DNA from: an uncultured Gemmatimonadota bacterium | GTDB lineage: Bacteria; Gemmatimonadota; Gemmatimonadetes; Gemmatimonadales; Gemmatimonadaceae | DNA: 19,735 bases | Assembly: GCA_903894655.1 (NCBI GenBank) | Contig: CAITQY010000648.1 | Span: forward strand, 1-19,735 | Direction of reading: 5' to 3' | Shown here: positions 14,216 to 19,735 of the stretch, in pieces | Layout of the letters: each line of letters starts with the position of its first letter | How positions within the stretch are numbered: position 1 is the stretch's first letter | Made by a program: the position numbers and the translations under genes | The notes under the pieces: generated by a model | Databases searched by the model: none | Told to the model about the DNA's origin: nothing | Seen by the model: the letters and a program-made list of their open reading frames with translations, nothing else

Positions 14216-15319
14216 TTAGAAACCGTAAGCCAGCTGCACGCGAAGCCCGAAGGCGTGCGTGAGGTGACCGTGGCGGTCCGTGCTGCTGGAGTTCATGTGG
14301 TCATCGTGCACGTCACGTTCGCTGCGTCGCTCGACCTGCGCTTTGAGATTGACCAGCGGGCTGAAATCATACCGGTACCCCACACCGATATTGCGCTTCT
14401 CCAACGGGTACACGTGCAGGTCGTTGTTCGCCACGTGAATCACATCGCCAAAGACGTACGGCACCCCGTGTTCACCGAGACGAACCCCCAGATATACGAA
14501 GTTCGCCACGTTCCGCGCGGCCCCGAGACTGTCGGTACCGGACACGTTGTAGCTGAATTCGTTGAGCAGTTCGACGCGCTCGCTGAACCAGGCGGCCGAG
14601 GCACTGGCGAGCTGAAATGTGAGCGGCCCCGCATAGGAGCCGGTGGCCGGCCGGCTGGGCGCGGTGCTGTGGCCACTGTGCGTGCCGTATGCATTCTTCG
14701 ACATGTGATCGTAGTAATACGACACGCCGAGTCGGAGGTTTTCGTGCGGCTTCACATGCAGGGCCACCAGCGACGCCGGGGAAGTGCCCTTGGCCGACGC
14801 GTCACTGGACGCGATTCCGTTCCCCACCACGACATCGTAGCCGAAGCGGGCCTTGCCCAGATTCTGTCCCTGCATCTGGACCCCCAGCATGTGTAGCGGG
14901 ACCAGATGGCTGAACGCCAAGGGACGGTCGATCACGGGAAAAAACAGCCGTCCGTGGTGGTACGAATCGTTCCAGTAATTGGCCGGGGTATGCACTTTCC
15001 CGACAATCACGGCGTGGTTGTTGCTGTAGCTGAACTTGACCAGTGACCGCTCGATACTCGGCAAAAAGTTCGTCGCCGACGCGCCGTTGAAGCGGATCAC
15101 GTATTCGCCGAGAAAGGAGATCCGGCTGGTCAACGACGACGCCACGAACAGGCTGTGTTCGCCGAGCGAGAAGTAGGTATCAGTGGCACCCGCCTCGCGA
15201 TTGCCGGTGAGCTCCACGTGGCCAAAGCCGTTCACCTGCGTTTGACGTGTCTGCGCACCGGCACGACCGGCGCCGGCCACGACCGTACTTCCCAGGAACA
15301 GCAGTCCAATCAACCGCAT
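14216..15319 (-). CDS. Outer-membrane porin-like beta-barrel protein
   Basis: A 367-aa protein from the ATG at 15319, chosen because it begins with a signal peptide (MRLIGLLFLG to about AGAQ) and has GAGGG about ten bases upstream; the open frame continues to 15601 but that extension lacks signal features. The mature protein alternates hydrophobic and polar residues in many short strands rich in Tyr, Phe and Gly, and ends in VQLAYGF with the C-terminal Phe recognised by the BAM complex. Motifs such as NGFGHVELTGN, GEYVIRFNG and NYWNDSYHHGRLFFP suggest a porin related to phosphate-selective or carboxylate-type families, not precisely assignable. The pairing with the PstS-like gene hints at anion uptake across the outer membrane. 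His-rich segments (HVHDDHMN-type near the C-terminus, THSGHST) are noticeable. Confidence 0.78.
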   Translation of the reverse strand: MRLIGLLFLGSTVVAGAGRAGAQTRQTQVNGFGHVELTGNREAGATDTYFSLGEHSLFVASSLTSRISFLGEYVIRFNGASATNFLPSIERSLVKFSYSNNHAVIVGKVHTPANYWNDSYHHGRLFFPVIDRPLAFSHLVPLHMLGVQMQGQNLGKARFGYDVVVGNGIASSDASAKGTSPASLVALHVKPHENLRLGVSYYYDHMSKNAYGTHSGHSTAPSRPATGSYAGPLTFQLASASAAWFSERVELLNEFSYNVSGTDSLGAARNVANFVYLGVRLGEHGVPYVFGDVIHVANNDLHVYPLEKRNIGVGYRYDFSPLVNLKAQVERRSERDVHDDHMNSSSTDRHGHLTHAFGLRVQLAYGF

Positions 15320-15521
15320 GAGCGGTACCCTCGATCTGAAATTCAAAACCGACGCGGCGACACCGCATCCGCTATTCCGCAGTATGGCAAGTTTCGGCCA
15401 TCCGTAGCAATCCTTCATCATATTGTTACGGCTCGCATTCAGACCGGCCACGTTGTGGTGCGGTGACGTACTGAGCCGTGCCAGTCGTTCGCTGGCGACT
15501 TCTTGAGATGAACGTCGAGAT
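15320..15521. other. Divergent intergenic region between porin and MOSC genes
   Basis: About 200 bp that must contain both promoters. On the minus strand TTGCTA and CATACT, 18 bp apart near 15380-15410, are a weak sigma-70-like candidate for the porin operon. It is less GC-rich than its neighbours around 15410-15425 (catcatattgttac). No operator palindrome is evident. Confidence 0.3.
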
Positions 15522-16169
15522 ATGCCCCAGACCATCGCGATCCAATCGGTCAACATCAGCGGCCTCGCCCCGCTTGTGCCGGGCGTCAAGCGCACCCGCA
15601 CCGGGATTCACAAACAGCCGGTGTCTGCACCGATCGCGGTGACGCTGCTTGGGCTCGCGGGCGACCGGGTCGGGAACACCAAGCATCATGGCGGCCCCGA
15701 TCAGGCGGTCTACCTGTATAGCGCCGACGATTACGCGTGGTGGCGCGCGCAGCTTGGCTCGCCGTGCAGTCCAGGCCTCTTCGGAGACAATCTCACCATC
15801 GACCGCTGGTGGCCTGATCCCCGGATTGGGGACCGGCTCACCATCGGCGACGTGACGCTGGAGCTCACGGCGCCGCGGATTCCCTGCAACACGCTGGCCA
15901 CGCGCATGGAGGACCCAGAGTTCGTGAAGCGGTTCGCCGACGCCGGACGCCCCGGCGCGTACGCCCGCGTCATTCACACGGGGGTGATCGCCGCTGGTAC
16001 AACGGGCATTGTGCAACCGTCCACCCACCCGTGGCCCACGATCGCCGAGTTGAATGTGCTCTGGTTGCGGAAGTCACGTGACGCGGCTGCGCTACGCGCG
16101 ATGCTGGCCGCACCGGTGGCCGCGCGCTACCGGGAAAAGCTCCTGCTGTGGGCTGGCAGCGCCGCATAG
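15522..16169 (+). CDS. MOSC-domain protein, YiiM-like
   Basis: A 215-aa soluble protein. The MOSC fold (molybdenum cofactor sulfurase C-terminal) is supported by GLAGDRVGNTKHHGGPDQAVYLYS, GLFGDNLTI, IGDRLTIGDVTLELTAPRIPC and the conserved Cys122 in PRIPCNTLA. The C-terminal helices (EKLLLW) match the YiiM subgroup. YiiM proteins are Moco-dependent and reduce N-hydroxylated compounds such as 6-N-hydroxylaminopurine. The presence of moaC in the same window is consistent with Moco synthesis, though they are not in one operon. It stands alone on the plus strand, converging with the methionine operon 35 bp further on. Confidence 0.9.
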   Translation: MPQTIAIQSVNISGLAPLVPGVKRTRTGIHKQPVSAPIAVTLLGLAGDRVGNTKHHGGPDQAVYLYSADDYAWWRAQLGSPCSPGLFGDNLTIDRWWPDPRIGDRLTIGDVTLELTAPRIPCNTLATRMEDPEFVKRFADAGRPGAYARVIHTGVIAAGTTGIVQPSTHPWPTIAELNVLWLRKSRDAAALRAMLAAPVAARYREKLLLWAGSAA

Positions 16170-16204
16170 CGAGAGCGCAGCGCGTGGCGGACTCGGAACG
16201 CCGT

Positions 16205-18232
16205 CTATCGCGCCATGATGTCGGCTAGCACCGCCCCCGCGGTGGCCCGCCCGCCGGCGCCAGCGCCCTGAAATACCAGCGAACCGGCGCTTTCGCTCTC
16301 CACCACAATGCGGTTGAACGGACCGGCCACCTGGGCCCACGGATCGTCGCTGGTGACGCGGGTGGGCAGAATCCGTGCGACCAGTTTGTCACCGTCGCGC
16401 GCGCACGTGGCAATCAGTTTTACGCGATCACCTTCGAGCGCCACGCGCGTTGCCCACGCAGCGGTCTCCGCATCTATCCCACGACGCGTGACGTTCAGTG
16501 TGGCCGGGTCTGCGCCAAAACACATCCACGCCAGCATGCGCAGTTTGTCTTCGGCGTCTTGTCCGGAGAGGTCGCGTGTGGGATCTGCTTCGGCATAGCC
16601 CAGCTGCTGCGCGGTGGCAACGGCGTCGGCCAGCGATGCGCCCTCGGCCACTTTCTCGAGCACGTAGTTGCTGGTGCCGTTCAGAATACCGCTCACCTTC
16701 GTGATGCCCACGCCGGCGGCACCGCTGCGTACGCACCGCACGATCGGAATCGCGCCGCACACGGCACCCTCGAAATCGAGGTGCGTGTCGGTGCGCCGCG
16801 CCAGTGCGGCGAGCGCCGCGCCGCGCTCACCAAGCAGCGCCTTGTTGGCGGTGACCACGCGGATGCCGCGTTGCAGCGCCGTTTCCACCAGCGTGCGGGC
16901 GGTGGTCGTGCCACCGATCACCTCCACCAACAGGTCGATGTCGTCGCTGAGTAACACCGTGGGATCGGTGATGCAGGCATCCGGCGCGGCGATGCCGCGG
17001 GCAATCGCCTGCGCAAGGGCGGGACGCACACGGTCGGCATCACGCACCAACACGCGTGCCACGTAAATCGGTTGTGCCTCGCCGAGTTGCCGTGCGCGCT
17101 CGACGAAGAGCTCGAGCAGGCTGCCGCCCACGTGGCCGCAACCGGCGAGCGCCACTCGCAACGGACGGACGCGCGGCGAAACGGCGGTGACAACCGGCGT
17201 CGGCGATACCGCACGGGCTTGGGACTCTGCGACAGCCTTGGCGATTACCGCCGATACGCGGTCCACTTCGAGCAAAAACGCATCGTGCCCGTGGATGGAG
17301 GGTAGCTCCACATACGTAGCGTTCGCTGCCGTGGTCCACTCCTTCACGCTCTCGGCGGGATAGAGCAGATCACCGGGAATGCCCACGCCGATCAGTCGGT
17401 CGCCGACGGCCGACAGTGCCGCGGCCAGCCCTCCGCGATCGCGGCCGACATCGTGTTCGTCCATCGCATCGATCAGTGCGCCGTAGCTGGTCGCGTCGAA
17501 CCGGGCGACCAGTTTCTCGCCATGCACGGCGAGCCAATCGTGCACCTGAAACGTGTCGTGCTCACTGCGCGACCGCCCGAAACGACGCTCGAGCCCTTCA
17601 GGGGTGCGATAACTCAACATGCCCACCATGCGTGCCAACGCGAGTCCTTCGCGGACGCCGCCCACGGCGATCGCCCGGCGCATGATGGCGTTCCACGCGA
17701 TGCCCTGTGCCGTCTGCGCCGCCGGTGCGGCCAGCACGACGGCCGATCGCACGCGCGTGGGAAAGCTCGCCGCGAATTCGAGCGTGACCATACCGCCCAG
17801 CGAGCCGCCGCACACCAACAGCGGTGCCCCGACGCCGAGTGCGTCGAGGAGTCGCGCCAGCAGTGCCGCTTGATCGCGGGTGCTGAACGGCGGCAACGCC
17901 TCGGGATTCGCGTTGCTCGGTCCGGTGGTGCCATCGCAGCCGCCCAACAGGTTCGCGCACAGCACCGCGTGCTTGGTGGGGTCGATCGCCGCATTCGCGC
18001 CGATCACGCCCTTCCACCACTCGCTCGCGTGCGTGGTGCCCGTGAGCGCGTGGACAACCAGCACCACGTTGTCGCGGGCCGCGTTGAGTGTGCCCTCGAG
18101 ACGGTAGCGCACATCCACGCGATCCAGTCGGTCGCCGCTCTCCAGCGCGACGTCGTGGAATGTGATCGTCTCATCGCGAACGGGCCACGTTGCGGCGTGC
18201 CAGGTTGAACGACTCGAAGGCGACGTGCTCAT
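16205..18232 (-). CDS. Homoserine O-acyltransferase (MetX) fused to homoserine dehydrogenase
   Basis: A 675-aa fusion from the ATG at 18232, which overlaps the metY stop as ATGA; the open frame further upstream is metY shadow. Residues about 20-335 are a MetX alpha/beta hydrolase: HALTGTTHASEWW, LGGCDGTTGPSN, nucleophile Ser144 in CGGSLGG, Asp288 in GDLLYPAE and His316 in SIHGHDAFL. They transfer an acyl group, probably acetyl, to homoserine. A linker (about 336-356) leads to homoserine dehydrogenase: NAD(P) motif GCGHVGG (364-370), VIGGTTTAR, TANKALL, EGAVCGAIPIVR, GILNGTSNYVLE and GYAEADPTRDLSGQDAEDKL. There is no C-terminal ACT domain, so threonine feedback through ACT is not expected. The dehydrogenase makes the acyltransferase's substrate, so the fusion joins two consecutive steps. 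All catalytic motifs look intact. Confidence 0.95.
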   Translation of the reverse strand: MSTSPSSRSTWHAATWPVRDETITFHDVALESGDRLDRVDVRYRLEGTLNAARDNVVLVVHALTGTTHASEWWKGVIGANAAIDPTKHAVLCANLLGGCDGTTGPSNANPEALPPFSTRDQAALLARLLDALGVGAPLLVCGGSLGGMVTLEFAASFPTRVRSAVVLAAPAAQTAQGIAWNAIMRRAIAVGGVREGLALARMVGMLSYRTPEGLERRFGRSRSEHDTFQVHDWLAVHGEKLVARFDATSYGALIDAMDEHDVGRDRGGLAAALSAVGDRLIGVGIPGDLLYPAESVKEWTTAANATYVELPSIHGHDAFLLEVDRVSAVIAKAVAESQARAVSPTPVVTAVSPRVRPLRVALAGCGHVGGSLLELFVERARQLGEAQPIYVARVLVRDADRVRPALAQAIARGIAAPDACITDPTVLLSDDIDLLVEVIGGTTTARTLVETALQRGIRVVTANKALLGERGAALAALARRTDTHLDFEGAVCGAIPIVRCVRSGAAGVGITKVSGILNGTSNYVLEKVAEGASLADAVATAQQLGYAEADPTRDLSGQDAEDKLRMLAWMCFGADPATLNVTRRGIDAETAAWATRVALEGDRVKLIATCARDGDKLVARILPTRVTSDDPWAQVAGPFNRIVVESESAGSLVFQGAGAGGRATAGAVLADIMAR

Positions 18233-19608
18233 GCGGCGTGCTCGCTTCGCAGCGGACCGGCGGTGGTGGTCCGACCGGTATCGACCGCGACGGCGGCTGC
18301 CAACGCACGATCGAGATCGGCTAAGAGATCGTCGGCATCTTCGAGGCCGATCGACAGGCGCACGAGATCGGGGGTCACACCGGCCGCGCGCCGTTCGGCT
18401 TCGCCGAGCTGCTCGTGCGTGGTGGTCCACGGATGGATCACGAGGCTCTTCGCATCACCGACGTTGGCGAGCAGGGAGAAGAGCTTCGCCTCCACGATGA
18501 AACGTCGTGCTGCCGCCTCGCCGCCGCGCACGCCGAAGGTGAGCACACCACCGAAGCCACCCGTGAGATGCGCAACCGCTTGAGGATGCGTGGCGTGCGA
18601 CGCGAGGCCCGGATACCGCACCCACGACACCGCCGGATGCGACTGCAGGAACTCGGCCACCTTGAGCGCGTTCGCGCTGTGCTGCCGGATACGCAGCGGC
18701 AACGTTTCCAGCCCCTGCAGGAACAGGAACGCGTTGAACGGCGAGAGCGCCGCGCCGATGTCGCGCAGCAGCAGCACGCGCAGTCGCACGGCGAAGGCGA
18801 TGTTGGCGCCGTTCACGTTCCCGAACGCTTCGGAAAAACGGAGGCCGTGGTACGCCGGCTCGGGATCGTTGAAGAACGTCCGGAAGCGCGCGGTGGCGCC
18901 CCAGTCGAAGCGGCCGCTATCGATGATCACACCACCGATCGACGTGCCGTGTCCGCCGATCCACTTGGTCGCGCTGTGCAGCACGATGTCGGCGCCATGG
19001 TCGATCGGCCGCGCGATGATCGGGGCGAAGGTGTTGTCTACTACCAGCGGCACGTTGAAGTCGTGCACCAGCTTCGCGAGCGCCGTGAGATCGGGCACGT
19101 CGAGCGACGGATTGCCCACGGTTTCCACGTACACGGCCTTGGTGTGCTCGTCGATGGCGGCGGCCACGGCCTTATGGTCGTGGATGTCCACGAAGCGGGT
19201 GCGGATGCCCAGGCGGGGCAAGGTGTGCGTGAGCAAGCTGACGGTGCCGCCATAGAGCGACCGCGACGCCACGATGTTGTCGCCGGCCTCGGCGAGGTTC
19301 AACAACGCCAGCGTCTGAGCGGCCTGTCCGCTGGCCACGGCCACCGCGGCCACGCCACCTTCGAGCGCAGCGATGCGCTGCTCGAAGACGTCGGTGGTGG
19401 GGTTGTTGATGCGGGTGTAGATGTTGCCGAAAGCGCGCAGACCGAAGAGATCGGCGGCGTGTTCGGGGCTGTCGAACACGAAGGAGCTGGTCTGGTAGAT
19501 CGGCACGGCGCGGGCGCCGGTGGCACCGTCCGGCTTTTCCTGGCCCACATGCAGGGCCAGCGTATCAATGGCGAGCGGACGAACAGTAGCAGCGGTGAAA
19601 TCGGACAT
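18229..19608 (-). CDS. metY: O-acetylhomoserine sulfhydrylase
   Basis: A 459-aa PLP enzyme of the Cys/Met metabolism family. ATG 19608 is chosen for its GGAG about ten bases upstream; a TTG at 19623 would add five residues. Hallmarks: LALHVGQEKPDGATGARAVPIYQTSS, NIYTRINNPTTDVFEQRIAALEGG, ASGQAAQTLA, SRSLYGGT, ETVGNPSLDVPD, VDNTFAP, and the Schiff-base Lys215 in HSATKWIGGHG. The length, and the insertion (FFNDPEPAYHGL) absent from cystathionine gamma-synthase, favour MetY over MetB/MetZ. It condenses O-acetylhomoserine with sulfide to give homocysteine. It is first in a two-gene operon with the MetX-dehydrogenase fusion, downstream of a SAM-II-like leader. Confidence 0.95.
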   Translation of the reverse strand: MSDFTAATVRPLAIDTLALHVGQEKPDGATGARAVPIYQTSSFVFDSPEHAADLFGLRAFGNIYTRINNPTTDVFEQRIAALEGGVAAVAVASGQAAQTLALLNLAEAGDNIVASRSLYGGTVSLLTHTLPRLGIRTRFVDIHDHKAVAAAIDEHTKAVYVETVGNPSLDVPDLTALAKLVHDFNVPLVVDNTFAPIIARPIDHGADIVLHSATKWIGGHGTSIGGVIIDSGRFDWGATARFRTFFNDPEPAYHGLRFSEAFGNVNGANIAFAVRLRVLLLRDIGAALSPFNAFLFLQGLETLPLRIRQHSANALKVAEFLQSHPAVSWVRYPGLASHATHPQAVAHLTGGFGGVLTFGVRGGEAAARRFIVEAKLFSLLANVGDAKSLVIHPWTTTHEQLGEAERRAAGVTPDLVRLSIGLEDADDLLADLDRALAAAVAVDTGRTTTAGPLRSEHAA

Positions 19609-19611
19609 CGT

Positions 19612-19637
19612 GGCACTCTCCAAGACGGGTGAGTGCC
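19612..19637 (-). promoter_or_regulatory. Hairpin covering the metY ribosome binding site
   Basis: GGCACTC and GAGTGCC form a 7-bp stem with a 12-base loop. In the transcript the 3' arm (GAGTGCC, 19618-19612) includes part of the GGAGAG Shine-Dalgarno and ends three bases before the ATG at 19608. When formed it should hinder initiation, so it is a good candidate expression platform for the upstream aptamer. Confidence 0.55.
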
Positions 19638-19653
19638 GCCCAACAACACGAAC

Positions 19654-19684
19654 GCGCCCTGGCGGATAGATGGCCGCCGGGCGC
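19654..19684 (-). terminator. GC-rich hairpin in the metY leader
   Basis: GCGCCC (19654-19659) and GGCGG (19661-19665) pair with CCGCC (19674-19678) and GGGCGC (19679-19684): 11 bp with one bulged base and an 8-base loop. In the transcript it is followed by GTTCGTGTTGTTG, U-rich but not a true U-tract. It could be an attenuator or a spacer hairpin between aptamer and ribosome binding site. Confidence 0.45.
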
Positions 19685-19689
19685 TATCG

Positions 19690-19735
19690 CAGTTTAGCTC
19701 CTTGTTTAACGTGGCGGCAATCGGCGGCAAATCAC
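19690..19735 (-). ncRNA. SAM-II riboswitch aptamer (5' end cut by window edge)
   Basis: Read on the minus strand from 19735, the leader shows GTGATTTG, then CGATTGC, GCCACGTTAAAC and GGAGCTAAA in the order and spacing of the SAM-II (SAM_alpha) aptamer, a small H-type pseudoknot that binds S-adenosylmethionine and is found before metX/metY-type genes. From memory of the crystallised Sargasso Sea metX aptamer, the blocks GATTT, ATTGC, GC, CGT and AGCTAAA align with equal spacing. The 3' arm of P1, GCCACG, should pair with CGTGGT; only the last two bases of that arm lie inside the window. The expected 5' neighbour is therefore CGTG just beyond base 19735. It starts 126 bases upstream of the metY start. 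Confidence 0.8.

Noticed and set aside
15320..15601. N-terminal extension of the porin to 15601
   Set aside because: The internal ATG at 15319 starts a clear signal peptide with GAGGG upstream; the extension would run through the divergent promoter region and into the MOSC gene.
16170..16204. Terminator between the MOSC gene and the methionine operon
   Set aside because: Only a 4-bp GGCG/CGCC stem can be formed and there is no U-tract; too weak to call.
18415..19632. Plus-strand open frame of about 400 codons opposite metY
   Set aside because: metY is certain on the other strand with all PLP-enzyme motifs; the plus frame shows no domain.

Overview
The window is GC-rich, densely packed bacterial chromosomal DNA with short intergenic gaps and repeated 4-base GTGA/ATGA gene overlaps. 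Lipoprotein and outer-membrane-type signals (a beta-barrel porin ending in Phe, a lipobox transglycosylase) point to a diderm. Gene content and the Hint/double-glycine peptides would fit a Gemmatimonas-like bacterium (Gemmatimonadota), but this is inference from style, not from a marker gene. No rRNA, tRNA or CRISPR array was seen.

Left part (277-5072, plus strand): an NCS2/SLC23 nucleobase-type permease with a C-terminal RsbW-like domain is followed 7 bp later by a membrane-anchored RsbU/SpoIIE-type PP2C phosphatase, suggesting transport tied to partner-switching signalling. Then comes an MltD-like lytic transglycosylase lipoprotein with LysM domains.

Middle part (5128-8878, minus strand): reading on the minus strand, holB (pol III delta'), moaC, a small membrane-anchored lytic transglycosylase, and then an unusual peptide locus. 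The locus holds a 61-aa double-glycine-leader peptide gene and a duplicated relative whose leader and short Cys-containing core are fused to a complete Hint/intein-like self-processing domain. The duplication is framed by two 138-bp direct repeats differing at one base. Each encodes the same Cys-containing C-terminal tail, but after the Hint gene the tail lies out of frame. I regard this as the most interesting element: a candidate autoprocessed RiPP/bacteriocin-type precursor.

Right-middle part (8925-13704, plus strand): an exported P1-family (DmpA-like) self-processing peptidase, then a coupled pair of polytopic membrane proteins. The second has YtkA/CopC-like Met/His-rich periplasmic domains and may be metal-related. 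A YefM/VapC toxin-antitoxin operon with a perfect 18-bp palindromic operator follows, and ends at a hairpin shared with the convergent next operon.

Right part: a minus-strand pair of an outer-membrane porin and a short PstS-like periplasmic binding protein (15319-13745), a divergent MOSC-domain protein, and a minus-strand methionine operon. The operon is metY followed, with an ATGA overlap, by a metX-homoserine dehydrogenase fusion. It is preceded by a leader that matches a SAM-II riboswitch aptamer cut by the window edge, then a GC-rich hairpin and a hairpin that covers the metY ribosome binding site. The operon thus makes homoserine, acylates it and sulfhydrylates it, apparently under S-adenosylmethionine feedback.
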